A stretch of 64,000 bases of DNA from DATARN01 sp963851105. GTDB taxonomy: Bacteria; Actinomycetota; Acidimicrobiia; Acidimicrobiales; Palsa-688. The stretch lies in the NCBI GenBank assembly GCA_963851105.1, contig CAWKNP010000005.1, positions 116,967 through 180,966 of the forward strand. The letters are read 5' to 3'. Position 1 is the first letter of the stretch, and every line of letters starts with the position of its first letter. The notes below the pieces were generated by a model. That model did no database searches, was not told the origin of the DNA, and saw nothing but the letters and a program-made list of their open reading frames with translations. Made by a program: the position numbers and the translations under genes. Of the stretch, positions 1 through 8,836 are shown piece by piece.

Positions 1-397
1 CGCTGATGATGAAGAACTGACTGCCGTTGGTGTTCGGGCCGGCGTTGGCCATGGCCAGCGAACCGAGCTCGTAGCGGCCGGCCTTGGGCAGTTCGTCCTC
101 GAACTTGTAACCGGGTCCGCCCCGCCCCGTCCCCTCGGGGTCGCCGCCTTGGAGCACGAAGCCGGGGATCACGCGGTGGAACCCGACCCCGTCGTAGTAG
201 TGGTAGCGGGCAAGAAACACGAAGTTGTTCACGGTCTTCGGGGCTGCGAGGGGGTCGAGAGCGATGAACATCGTGCCCTTGTTGGTCACCATCTCCGCCT
301 CGTAGCGCTTGGCGGGATCGATGCACATGGGCGGGCGAGAGTTGAATCGTTGCGTCTTCGGGCTGGACCCGTCAGCGGCGGGGCATTCGATCGGCAT
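1..397 (-). CDS. Cyclophilin-type peptidyl-prolyl isomerase (C-terminus cut by window edge)
   Basis: Peptidyl-prolyl cis-trans isomerase of the cyclophilin family, running off the left edge of the window. The translation shows the family core: FHRVIPGFVLQGGDP, with the catalytic Arg and the QGGD motif, and later MANAGPNTNGSQFFI. The start ATG at 397 is preceded by GAGAGGA on the minus strand. There is no signal peptide or membrane segment, so it is probably cytoplasmic. It lies just downstream of a second cyclophilin, and both share an unusual N-terminal pattern (C-P-x-ADGSS, then PPxCID), so the pair looks like a tandem duplication. This copy keeps the canonical active-site motifs. Confidence 0.9.
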   Translation of the reverse strand, partial: MPIECPAADGSSPKTQRFNSRPPMCIDPAKRYEAEMVTNKGTMFIALDPLAAPKTVNNFVFLARYHYYDGVGFHRVIPGFVLQGGDPEGTGRGGPGYKFEDELPKAGRYELGSLAMANAGPNTNGSQFFIIS

Positions 398-436
398 GGA
401 AAAAAGGTCCTCTCGGAATTCGGCAGCGACAGCCGC

Positions 437-1306
437 TCAGGCCTGGGTGATCGTCACCTTGGAAATGGTCACGATCCGGTTCGGGGCGCCCCCGAGGCAA
501 CTTGAGTTGCCCGTGGCGCACGCTTGGTACAGCCCTTCGATCTTCTGCAGGACGTCGAGGCCTGTGGCCACGTGGCCGAAGGTGACGTACGTGCCTTGGG
601 CGTCGAGCGCGGACGCCTTGGCACCGACGACGAAGAAGTACTGCGACGAGGCGCTGTCGGGGCCGCTGGTTCGGGCCATCACGACGTCACCGGCGCTGTA
701 CTTGAAGCCGGTGCCTTCGTCTTTGATGTTGTAGCCGGGGCCCGGGTCGGTGATGTCCTGGGTCTTGGGCGAACCCGTTTGCAGGATGTCGATGGAGGTG
801 TCGATGCGGTCGATCGTCGTTCCATCGAAATAGTGGTACTCGGCGAGAACGGCGTAGTTATTGGCGGTATTCGGGGTCTTGGTGGTGTCGAGGGTGATGT
901 CGACGTTGCCCTCCGAGGTCGTCAGGTGGGCGGTGACGACCTTGGTCTTGTCGATGCACGTCGGCGGCGAGGTCGAGGGGAACTGATCGATCCGGGGCGA
1001 GGAACCGTCGGCCTTCGGGCACGCCCAAGCGGTGAGCTTGCCGCCCGCCGGTACCGGCTTGGCCTTCGGGGGTCCGCCGGTGGCGGCCGTAGTGCTCGAT
1101 CCGGCCACGGTTGTGGGAGTGGTGGTCGCCACCTTCTTCTTCCCGCCGCCCTTGGTCACCAGGTAGAACACTCCCGCGAACAGTGCGACGACCACGACGC
1201 CGATGACGATCTGGCGCCGCCGCTTTGCCCGCTGCTGGGCGAGGCGTAACTCTTCCTGACGGGCCATACGGCCTTCCCGCTGACGCTCTCGTTTCTCGCT
1301 CGGCAC
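437..1306 (-). CDS. Membrane-anchored divergent cyclophilin
   Basis: Cyclophilin-like protein of 289 aa. I chose GTG 1306 as start because the residues PSEKRERQREGR match the usual N-terminus of actinobacterial membrane-anchored cyclophilins; ATG 1267 is the alternative. A basic segment is followed by one membrane helix (residues about 33-51) and a Thr/Pro/Lys-rich linker, then the isomerase domain, presumably outside the membrane. The domain is divergent: the canonical FHRVI and QGGDP are IDRIDTSID and LQTGSP, and GSQFF is SSQYFF. It may therefore be weakly active or act as a chaperone. It is divergent from the lysC operon and just upstream of a canonical cyclophilin. Confidence 0.8.
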   Translation of the reverse strand: MPSEKRERQREGRMARQEELRLAQQRAKRRRQIVIGVVVVALFAGVFYLVTKGGGKKKVATTTPTTVAGSSTTAATGGPPKAKPVPAGGKLTAWACPKADGSSPRIDQFPSTSPPTCIDKTKVVTAHLTTSEGNVDITLDTTKTPNTANNYAVLAEYHYFDGTTIDRIDTSIDILQTGSPKTQDITDPGPGYNIKDEGTGFKYSAGDVVMARTSGPDSASSQYFFVVGAKASALDAQGTYVTFGHVATGLDVLQKIEGLYQACATGNSSCLGGAPNRIVTISKVTITQA

Positions 1307-1555
1307 GGGGCGCCAAGCTAGCCGGTCGGGCTCCCGAAGCGGTAGGCGCCCGCCGGGCAAGGCCGGAGAAGCCTCCATGCGGGGGCGACCGGTGCTAGTG
1401 GCAGCCGGTCAGGGTTGGCGGGTGAGGGTGACCGCGTTGGCGCTGTAGGCCACGGAGTAATTGTCGCCCCCGACAAGACGGTGACGAAGCTCCCGGTGAG
1501 GACGGCGGAGTTATCCGGGAGGACAGCGCCGAAGCCGCTGGTACCCTCGGCAGCC

Positions 1556-2783
1556 GTGGCTGGCGCGTCTCTGATCGTGCAGAAGTTCGGCGGAACCTCG
1601 GTTGCCGATGCTGACCGGATCCGCAACGTCGCCGATTACGTGGCCCGCACCAGGCGCCGGGGCGCCAAGGTCGTTGTCGTGGTGAGCGCCATGGGCAAGG
1701 AGACCGACGAGTTGCTGCGCCTCGCGGCCCAGGTGTCCAACACGCGGCCCGGTCGGGAGATGGACATGCTCATTACCGCGGGCGAACGAAAGGCCATGGC
1801 CCTGCTGTGCATGGCGCTGCACGACCTCGGCGTGCCCGCAGACTCCTTCACCGGGAGCCAGGCCGGCCTTATCACCGACAATGAGCACACCAAGGCCAAG
1901 TTGGTCGAGATCCGGGCCGACCGAATCCGCGCCGCCGTCGCCGAGGGCCGGGTGCCCGTTGTCGGGGGCGCCCAAGGAGTCTCCCTCGACCACAACGTGA
2001 CCTTTCTCGGCCGGGGCGGTTCCGACACCACCGCCGGTCGCGCTGGCCACTGCCCTCCAGGCCGACGCCTGCGAGTTGTACACCGACGTGTCGGGGGTCT
2101 TCACGGCCGACCCCCGCGTCGTGCCCGGCGCTCGGCGAATACACCGGATCTCCTACGAGGAGATGCTCGAGATGTGCGCCGCCGGCTGCCCCAAGCCCGA
2201 GATGCGCTCGGTCGAGTTCGCCCGCAACCACGGAGTCAAGCTCCACGTGCGGTCGAGCTTTACCTGGGAACCGGGCACCTGGATCGAAGAGGAGGATCCC
2301 CAGATGGAACAACCCATCATCTCCGCCGTGGTGTCGGACGCGTCCGAGGCCAAGTTGACCGTGACCGGCGTTCCCGACCGCCCCGGTGTCGCCGCCCGTT
2401 TGTTCCGAGCCTTGGCCGACCGGCTGGTCAACATCGACATGATCGAGCAGAACATCTCGATCCAGGGCATGACGGACATCTCCTTCACCGTCCCTCATGC
2501 CGACCTGCCTGCCGCCGTCGAGGTCTGCCGGGACCTGCAGCCCGAGATCGGGGCCACCGATGTACTGGCTGACGACGAGATCGCCACGGTGTCGCTGATC
2601 GGGGCGGGGATGAAGACTCATCCCGGCGTCTCGGCCACCATGTTCGAGACCCTCGCCGCCGAAGGGATCAACATCGAGATGATCTCGACGTCGCCGATCC
2701 GCCTGACCTGCGTGGTCCGCCAAGCGTTGGTCGAGCAGGCCGTCATCCTCCTCCACGACGCCTTCAAGTTGGAGGCGGACTGA
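1556..2783 (+). CDS. lysC: Aspartate kinase, frameshifted in this sequence
   Basis: Aspartokinase, first step of the aspartate pathway (Lys, Thr, Met, diaminopimelate). The N-terminal kinase motif VQKFGGTSV follows GTG 1556, and two ACT regulatory domains fill the C-terminus (SEAKLTVTGVPDRPGV and VSLIGAGMKTHPGVSA). The frame breaks at 2036: GCC-GGTC-GCG must lose one G to read SDTTAVALATALQADA, after which the frame is open to the stop. No other defect is visible, so a sequencing error or a recent mutation is likely. The TGA overlaps the ATG of asd (TGATG), so translation is coupled. GTG 1556 has no good ribosome site; GGAGG at 1518-1522 is too far upstream. Confidence 0.88.
2289..2306 (+). 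promoter_or_regulatory. Internal ribosome binding site and start for an aspartokinase beta subunit
   Basis: GAGGAGG at 2289-2295 lies eight bases before ATG 2304, inside lysC and in frame with its regulatory half. The protein from this ATG would begin MEQPIISAVVSD and contain only the two ACT domains (about 159 aa). In corynebacteria and mycobacteria aspartokinase is an alpha2beta2 enzyme whose beta chain starts at the equivalent internal position. The site lies downstream of the frameshift at 2036, so the beta chain would be made even if the alpha frame is truly broken. Confidence 0.6.
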
Positions 2784-3808
2784 TGGGCCTGATCGTCGGG
2801 GTCTACGGCGCGACCGGGCAGGTCGGTGGCGTCATGCGGACCATGCTGCGTGCCCGAGGGTTCCCCTACGACTCATTGCGCTATTTCGCGTCGGCCCGCT
2901 CGGCGGGCCGGGAGCTCGACGGGATCGTGGTCGAAGATGTCGCCACCGCCGATCACAGGGGGGTCGACATCGCGCTGCTCTCCATGGGGGCCACGGCCTC
3001 CCGGCAGTGGGCGCCGATCATCGCGGCGGCGGGCGCGGTCGTCATCGACAACTCCTCGGCGTGGCGGATGGACCCCGGCGTGCCGCTCGTCGTGCCCGAG
3101 GTCAACGCCGCTGCTCTGGGCAACCTGCCGAAGGGGATTGTCGCCAACCCCAACTGCACCACGATGGTGTGCATGCCGGTCCTGGCCCCGTTGCACCGGG
3201 CGGCTGGCCTGCGCCGGATCGTGGCCGCCACCTACCAGGCGGTTTCTGGTGCCGGCCTGGCGGGCGTGGCCGAGCTCGAGCTGCAGGTGCAGGAGGTGGG
3301 GGAAAAATCGGCAGCACTGACCTTCGACGGCGCGGCGGTGTCCTATCCGCCTGCGACCGTGTTCCCCGGCCCTATCGCGTTCAACGTGTTGTCCATCGCG
3401 GGCACGCTGGTCGACGACGAAACCAACGAAGAGCACAAGTTTCGCGACGAGAGCCGCAAAATCCTCGGCATTCCCAGCCTGGCGGTGTCGTGCACCTGTG
3501 TCCGGGTGCCGGTGTACTCCGGGCATTCGGTGGTGATCAACGCCGAGTTCATCGCACCCCTCGATCCCGTGCGGGCCGATGATCTGCTGCGCCGGGCACC
3601 CGGAGTGGCCGTGGTCGCCATGCCGACCCCGTTGGCCGCGGCCGGTGCTGACGACTCCCTCGTGGGCCGCCTGCGCGCCGACCCAGGCGTGCCCGATGGG
3701 CGGGGCCTCGCGATGTTCGTCTCGGGCGACAACCTCCGCAAGGGGGCCGCCCTGAACGCAGTCCAGATCGCCGAGTCGATGCTCTCCCAGGGCCTCATCC
3801 GCGCCTGA
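2783..3808 (+). CDS. asd: Aspartate-semialdehyde dehydrogenase
   Basis: NADPH-dependent dehydrogenase of 341 aa that reduces aspartyl phosphate to aspartate semialdehyde, the step after aspartokinase. The Rossmann motif GATGQVG is near residue 9. The catalytic Cys lies in NPNCTT, followed by the conserved QAVSGAG. Length and motifs are normal. It overlaps the lysC stop (TGATG) and forms a classic lysC-asd operon. Confidence 0.96.
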   Translation: MGLIVGVYGATGQVGGVMRTMLRARGFPYDSLRYFASARSAGRELDGIVVEDVATADHRGVDIALLSMGATASRQWAPIIAAAGAVVIDNSSAWRMDPGVPLVVPEVNAAALGNLPKGIVANPNCTTMVCMPVLAPLHRAAGLRRIVAATYQAVSGAGLAGVAELELQVQEVGEKSAALTFDGAAVSYPPATVFPGPIAFNVLSIAGTLVDDETNEEHKFRDESRKILGIPSLAVSCTCVRVPVYSGHSVVINAEFIAPLDPVRADDLLRRAPGVAVVAMPTPLAAAGADDSLVGRLRADPGVPDGRGLAMFVSGDNLRKGAALNAVQIAESMLSQGLIRA

Positions 3809-3820
3809 CGCGACACGAGC

Positions 3821-3958
3821 ATGGGCCCCAAGGGCACAGCGGCAATCGTCGTCGAGAACTGTTCGCACCCAGACAAGCCCTGGGCGAAGTTCGGGTTCTC
3901 CGCCCGCGGAATCAGGGCGTTGGCCGGGGCGGTCTATTCGGTTTTCAAGGAGCGGTGA
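3821..3958 (+). CDS. Small hypothetical protein (45 aa)
   Basis: An open frame from ATG 3821 to TGA 3956-3958, beginning MGPKGTAAIVVENCSHPDKP and ending AVYSVFKER. Third codon positions are mostly G or C, as in the real genes nearby, which supports coding. It follows asd by 12 bases and its end overlaps the end of the convergent HNH gene by 14 bases. I recognise no family. It could equally be a chance frame. Confidence 0.35.
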   Translation: MGPKGTAAIVVENCSHPDKPWAKFGFSARGIRALAGAVYSVFKER

Positions 3959-5249
3959 CGGTTGTGTCCTCGACGGAGCGCACCCGGGGGGTGGATTGTC
4001 GGAGGGGGCGTGGCCGTCTCGCCGTGCGGGGAAGTTTGGGGGAGCGGTGGGCCGTGTTCAGGCGGCGGCGGCTTGAGGATTTGTCGGGGGCGACCGTGTC
4101 GGCTGGTGGGCGGGGGGTGAGCAGTCCGGCGTCGCGGTCGCGTCGGGTTTTGTCGGCGTGGCAGGGCCAACACAGGGCTTGGAGGTTGTCGTGGCTGGTG
4201 GGGCCGTGGTTGGCGACGGGGTTTTTGTGGTCCCATTGCAGGCCGTAGCGGCGTCCGCAGTCGGCGCAGGCGACGCCGGCGAATAGCGGCGGGTCGCCCA
4301 GTCCGAGGGCGGTGCGCAGCTCGACGTTGAGGTGGCGGCCGAAGTGCGCGACGGTGTCAATCTGTTTGCCCCGGTACAACACCGCTTTGATGAAGGCGGC
4401 GGTGGCCATTTCGCGGGCGACGGATACTGGTACCGGGCCGCCGCCGATGATGTGGCAGATCTCGCCGGGCTCGGCAGTGCCTCGTTGGAAGGCGCCGATG
4501 TCGCATACGAGCACCAGATCGGCTTGTCGGGACCGGCCGGTGCTGCCGCCGAGGATGATGGCGGCAAGGGCGTCGGCGGCGAGGCGTTCGGGGGGGTCGA
4601 TCTCGCCGCTGTCGTTGTCGTGGCGGGCTTGGCGCAGCAGGCGGTCGACTTCGGCGTCGATGCGGTTGATGACAGGTACCCCGATGTCGTCGGGCCACAC
4701 TGCGGTCAGATGGGTCATGCCGTCGTCGTCGCGCCAGTGCCGCACATACCGTTCCCGGTGTTGGCGGCGGTGCGCGTCGTCGACGTCGCGGGCTTCGAGG
4801 CGTCGCCGGCGTCCTTCGTCCTTTAACGCCATCATTCCAGCTCGGCCGGCGAGGTCCAACATGGCGGCTTCGCTGCCGGCGACGACTGCCTCGGTTTTGG
4901 CGATCTCGGCGGCCTGAGCGAGCGAGACCTCGCCGGCGAGTAGCGCCTCGCGGGTCGCGGGGCACGACTCGAGACGCCCGGCGGTGCCCAACACCGCCTT
5001 GGCCTCGCCGTCCGATACCCCTGACACCCCGGCGATCCATGTCGCGGGGTTCGAGAACCCCCGGTCTTTGTGGGCGTCGCAGTCCACGGCGCGCAGGGCC
5101 AGCAGTGCCCGCATCCCGGCGCAGCGCTTCTCGGTGCGGGCCAACATCTCCACCGCCGCCGCGCAGCGCGATCCGCTGAGCAACGCAGGGTCGGTCCCAT
5201 CGATCGCGTCGCCCAGCGCATCGCAGGCGACGGTCAACTCTTCGAGCAC
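3945..5249 (-). CDS. HNH endonuclease of the DUF222 / 13E12 repeat family
   Basis: A 434-aa protein with a long helical DUF222 domain and a C-terminal HNH nuclease motif: CADCGRRYGLQWDHKNP, then HDNLQALCWPCH. The two Cys pairs bind zinc, and the D-H and N residues belong to the HNH fold. The start is GTG 5249 because GGGAGG sits eight bases upstream; the upstream ATG at 5273 overlaps that site. These genes are multicopy, possibly mobile, DNA-damage-linked genes in actinobacteria. The promoter contains a LexA box (see 5338-5366), so expression should rise during the SOS response. The C-terminal 60 residues are a basic, low-complexity tail. Confidence 0.88.
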   Translation of the reverse strand: MLEELTVACDALGDAIDGTDPALLSGSRCAAAVEMLARTEKRCAGMRALLALRAVDCDAHKDRGFSNPATWIAGVSGVSDGEAKAVLGTAGRLESCPATREALLAGEVSLAQAAEIAKTEAVVAGSEAAMLDLAGRAGMMALKDEGRRRRLEARDVDDAHRRQHRERYVRHWRDDDGMTHLTAVWPDDIGVPVINRIDAEVDRLLRQARHDNDSGEIDPPERLAADALAAIILGGSTGRSRQADLVLVCDIGAFQRGTAEPGEICHIIGGGPVPVSVAREMATAAFIKAVLYRGKQIDTVAHFGRHLNVELRTALGLGDPPLFAGVACADCGRRYGLQWDHKNPVANHGPTSHDNLQALCWPCHADKTRRDRDAGLLTPRPPADTVAPDKSSSRRRLNTAHRSPKLPRTARRPRPLRQSTPRVRSVEDTTVTAP

Positions 5250-5337
5250 AACAAACACCTCCCAACAACACAATCCGACGAACGGGGAGGAGGGCCATCA
5301 GCCAGGCCCACGAGGTGTATCTCCGGCTGCCTGCACC

Positions 5338-5366
5338 AGTGTATCGAACATATGTTCGTATATCAA
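5338..5366 (-). promoter_or_regulatory. LexA (SOS) box inside a sigma-70-type promoter for the HNH gene
   Basis: On the minus strand TTGATA (5361-5366) and TACACT (5338-5343) are separated by exactly 17 bases. Read on the plus strand, that spacer holds TCGAACATATGTTCGT (5344-5359). Its core CGAAC-N4-GTTCG is a perfect palindrome and matches the actinobacterial LexA consensus TCGAAC-N4-GTTCGA at all but the last base. It lies about 90 bases upstream of the HNH start. A repressor bound here would block RNA polymerase. The rest of the gap to 5685 shows no convincing gene. Confidence 0.75.
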
Positions 5367-5685
5367 CAACTTTCGAGAAAGGTTTTTCAGCCGAGGACAG
5401 GCTGAGACGCCCGAGGCGGGGCTCGGGTGCCTCGCAGGCTGCGATGGTGATCGCCGGTCACGGTATGGGCGCGCCGGGTCAGATCATGCCGACCCACCAG
5501 GTGATGGCGAGCCGAGCGCCACGCCCCTTCACGGAGCGTGTCTTACTTGTCCCATTTCACCAGTGGCCCTGAACCTGAAGGTCACTGAAGTCTACGGAAG
5601 TCCACGAAAGCTCTTTAATCTGAACGGCGGCGTCGCCGACATCGGAACTCACGAGTCCGGATACCCGAAGGAGCAGATCGCCACC

Positions 5686-6585
5686 ATGCCGCGCCGCATC
5701 GTCGCCCTTATGTCCGCTACCACCATGACGTTCGCCTTGGCGGCCTTGGGCACCTCGGCCGCATCGGCCAGTACCCGGTCATTGCAATCGTCCGGCTCCG
5801 CCAACCCGGCCGTCGTAGTGAAAGCCAGCCCCGTTCTGGCGGCGATGCCGGACGACGGGGAACCCAGTATTGCCGCGGTGCAGACGGCGTTCTTGGACAA
5901 TATGGGCGACAACTTGATTTCCTGGGACACGTTCGCTCGCGGTGACCAGAGCCTCTCAGGCAGCGTCGCACCATCGGGCGAGACGTACGCGACGATCAGC
6001 ACCCCGCGTTGCAGCCCTACCTCCAGTCCGGCGCCTATGTCCGGTCGCCATCGGCGACGTTTGGCTCGAACGGATCGTCCTTTCTCTACTCGCCTCAAAG
6101 CGTGCTGCCGACCTCGATCGCAGGGTTGTTCCAGTTCACGCCCTACGACATCCATACGCCAAACACACCCGCCACGACGCGTACCGAGGCCGCGGTGATC
6201 GGTGCGACCGCTTCGGTCTTTTCTCGGTCATCGGTACAGTTCCTCGTATGACCGACGGGCTGGACCCTCTTCTACAGTCGCCCGCACGACCCTGCCGGGC
6301 ACAGCGGTCGTTACCCTGGCGAGAGGCTTGTGGTCGGCGCCCCTGGCAGTCGACGCCGACACCATCTACACCTCGGCGATGAAGTTGGACACGACCACAA
6401 GTCCGGACTGGACGGTTCGTGCCGAACTCAATGACGCCTTCGTGACCTCGTATTCCGGCCCCGAGGTCAAGGCATACTGGGGGAGTCGTGAGGGGGTCCA
6501 GATCATGCACCCACGGGTAACCGACGGAGACGTCCAGTTCCTTGGTCGGGCCGCCTCCATCGGCCAGGGCTTCGGCGGCGGCTGA
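5686..6585 (+). pseudogene. Secreted protein of unknown function, reading frame broken
   Basis: ATG 5686, with AAGGAG twelve bases upstream, starts a signal peptide (MPRRIVALMSATTMTFALAA, cleavage near SAAS-AS). The sense frame then shifts near 5990: frame-2 residues ALQPYLQSGAYVRSP continue it. It returns to the first frame near 6240, continuing to GQGFGGG and TGA 6585. The outer segments have G/C-rich third positions, so the whole span looks like one gene with two compensating indels. I recognise no family. It may be a pseudogene or contain sequence errors. Confidence 0.55.
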
Positions 6586-6801
6586 AAGGGCGGTAGTGTG
6601 CGCGATCAGGTCCCCACCCTGAGCACGTTTGGTCGATGGGGCAGAAGCCGACTCCGCCGGCGCCGTCCGCGGCTGGTGCTGAACAGCTGTGGGAGTCGAG
6701 TGCCTGCTTCGGGCCTTGGACACGTGGCCCCGACGCCAATCCGGCGACCCCGAAGGGCCGCCGGAATCGTCGGAAATGGAATGCTGCCGAGGCAGCGGCC
6801 G

Positions 6802-7440
6802 CTAGCGGTGGAAGATGCCCGAGAGGAAGCAGGGCACCCGGATCGTGATGATGATCGGCGGGATCACGATGGTGATGATTCCGGGGATCACGAGGGTGAG
6901 GCCACCGAAGGCGGTGAAGGTCACGTTGCAGAATGCGATGGCGCCAATGGCCGGCCGAGCGGCGAGGGCCGCAGCACTGGCCCTGGTGGCGGACAACGAT
7001 GACTTGAGCGCCGTCGCAGCTGCGGTCGCCGCCGAGACGGCGGCGGGACTGGCCTTGGCGGTCTGGGCGATGGCGGCCAGGTTGCGGCTGGCGGTGGCGG
7101 CCTGGCGTGCCGAGGAGGCGACTGCTGCCGCGCTGACTGCGGAGTGGGCATCGAACGACGCCTTGTTCGACGTCAGCATCTCCGAGATCGTCTGGAGCTT
7201 GCCGGCACCCGAGGTGAGGGCGGCGACCTGCGAACTGATGGCGTCGGGAGCAGCGGCAGCGTGGGTGGCCTGCACCACATGGGCAGCTGGGGAGGCGGAG
7301 GCCGAGGCCCGCTCGAGGACCAGCATCCCGGCGGGGATGAGGGCGAGCGACGTCGCCAGCGCAAGCGGGCGGACGAACCGCCTGGCCTTCGGCCGATCCG
7401 TCCCTGCCGATTCTGAATCAGTACCACGGCGTGAAAACAT
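6802..7440 (-). CDS. Ala-rich secreted protein with hydrophobic C-terminal motif (paralogue 1)
   Basis: A 212-aa protein starting at ATG 7440, with AGAGG seven bases upstream. It has a basic N-terminus and a hydrophobic signal or anchor segment (LALATSLALIPAGMLVL), then about 100 residues very rich in Ala and Ser. The last 45 residues are quite different: CNVTFTAFGG, then a run of alternating Ile/Val and Pro ending PCFLSGIFHR. A paralogue of identical length lies at 35294-35932 and conserves this tail almost exactly, including both Cys. That suggests a folded or membrane-interacting end with a possible disulfide. No known family recognised. Confidence 0.75.
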   Translation of the reverse strand: MFSRRGTDSESAGTDRPKARRFVRPLALATSLALIPAGMLVLERASASASPAAHVVQATHAAAAPDAISSQVAALTSGAGKLQTISEMLTSNKASFDAHSAVSAAAVASSARQAATASRNLAAIAQTAKASPAAVSAATAAATALKSSLSATRASAAALAARPAIGAIAFCNVTFTAFGGLTLVIPGIITIVIPPIIITIRVPCFLSGIFHR

Positions 7441-8067
7441 GATCGCACCTCTCATAAGAGTTCCCTCGCAGCCTCTCATTGTGAGGTCATGATTGCAAGC
7501 TTGAACGGCAAAGAAGGGCCAAAAAGCCAGCGTGGTCGAGAATGCGCGTTAGGCCGGGGCAAGAAACGCATCACTCTCTTGTCCCACGCAAGTTTTCCAC
7601 CTCGTTGTCCACAGTTTGGAAAAAGGGGTCCGGTCCCCAAGAGTTCGGTGCTGGCGCCCATGGAGGTCTACCGGAGCGTGCGTCGCGAGCCTCGACGTCG
7701 CCTCCGCCGTCCAGTTTGGCCGTATCGTCGGCTACGCCGAGAGAGACAACAAGGCAAGGGGCGGTAGGAGAATCACCTCCGTTGGGGGCTGGACCCAAGG
7801 CCTGAAACGTATTGACTGTCAAGTCGGCCCACGTACCGTCGACAATTTGCAGCCGGCTGGTTGTCGCTGTGTTTCAATCTGACACCGGATGGCCAAGTTC
7901 GGCTCCAGGACTGTGTCGAATTGGCTCGCGTGTTTGTTGTACTCACAAGCTGATGAGCCGACCGAGCCCTTCGGTCATACCGAAGTGGATCGCTCCCTGT
8001 CATTTCGACCTGATGGCCAAGGGCCATTGCGGTCGCATCCGGTGTCGGCGGTAGGACCCTGGGAACG
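7441..8067 (+). other. Intergenic region without a recognised gene
   Basis: About 630 bases separate two minus-strand secreted-protein genes. The open frames here have mixed codon use and no good ribosome sites. The only notable sequence is a lone TTGTCCACA at 7605-7613, which matches a DnaA box, but no cluster surrounds it. Confidence 0.5.
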
Positions 8068-8098
8068 AAAAAGGCCCCGCCGGATAACCGGCGGGGCC
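8068..8098 (-). terminator. Rho-independent terminator of the LAxTG protein gene
   Basis: Read on the minus strand, GGCCCCGCCGG-TTAT-CCGGCGGGGCC forms an 11-bp perfect stem with a four-base loop, followed directly by five T. It lies 25 bases beyond the stop codon at 8123. Confidence 0.9.
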
Positions 8099-8122
8099 CA
8101 TCGATGAGGTTGGTCGCAGGCG

Positions 8123-8689
8123 CTAGAAGGTCTGGCGGCGGCGGCGCTGGAGGACTACCAGCAGGGCGCCGATGACGATGAGGGCGAACGCTACGAGGAG
8201 GAACCGGAAGACGTTGGTACCGGTGAAGGCCAAGCCGCCCTTCGTGGTGGTCGTAGAGGTGCAGAGGAGGTTGAAGGTGCCGGTCGATTGCCCGGTACCA
8301 CCAGTCGCCGCGGCGCCGGTGGCGGTAGCGGTGTTGACGCCGCACACGGCAGCCACGTTGACCGGGTCGTCAACGGCCAGGACAGTCTGCGAGACAACAG
8401 TGATGACGACCACGACGGCGCCATTCGTAGGTGTCTTGGTCAGGGTCACAGCGCCGTTGACCGTCACGGTGACCGTGGCGCCGGGAGCGAAGTTGCCGCA
8501 GAGGGTGAAGGTGACCGTCTGGCCGACGGAAACGTTGCCCGCGTTGACGTTGCCGACCGTGCAGGCCGGTACCGATGTCCCCGGGGGGTAGCCGGTCTGG
8601 GCTCCAGCCACGCTTCCTGCGAGGAAGACCGAACTGAACACCACCAATGCCCCAACGAGGGCCGCCAACCTGTGCCGAAGAGTAGGCAC
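8123..8689 (-). CDS. LAxTG-type cell-wall-sorted surface protein
   Basis: A 188-aa exported protein. GTG 8689 is chosen because GGAGG lies seven bases upstream. It has a signal peptide (cleavage near VAGAQ), a Cys- and Thr-rich extracellular domain of short beta-type segments, and a C-terminal sorting signal: LAFTG at residues 153-157, a membrane helix, and the basic tail RRRRQTF. LAxTG is the motif recognised by class E sortases in actinobacteria, so the protein is probably attached to the cell wall. No sortase is present in this window. Confidence 0.75.
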   Translation of the reverse strand: MPTLRHRLAALVGALVVFSSVFLAGSVAGAQTGYPPGTSVPACTVGNVNAGNVSVGQTVTFTLCGNFAPGATVTVTVNGAVTLTKTPTNGAVVVVITVVSQTVLAVDDPVNVAAVCGVNTATATGAAATGGTGQSTGTFNLLCTSTTTTKGGLAFTGTNVFRFLLVAFALIVIGALLVVLQRRRRQTF

Positions 8690-8836
8690 TCCGAGTCCTC
8701 CGTCCAACTAGTCGTCTGGCAGACGATACCTTAGATCACCAAGGCCTCGGGGGAAAGACTCAGCGGCAACCGTCACACCGTTCACGACGGTTCCGATGAG
8801 CGGGGCGTGGGCATGTGCGAGCATCTCGATGGTGGG

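Noticed and set aside
7605..7613. TTGTCCACA, a perfect DnaA-box match, near TTTTCCACC
   Set aside because: Only one good box, no AT-rich unwinding region and no dnaA/dnaN/gyrB neighbours; not a replication origin.
8768..8792. AACCGTC...GACGGTT inverted repeat downstream of the dehydratase gene
   Set aside because: Seven-bp stem with an 11-base loop and no T-run; not convincing as terminator or operator.
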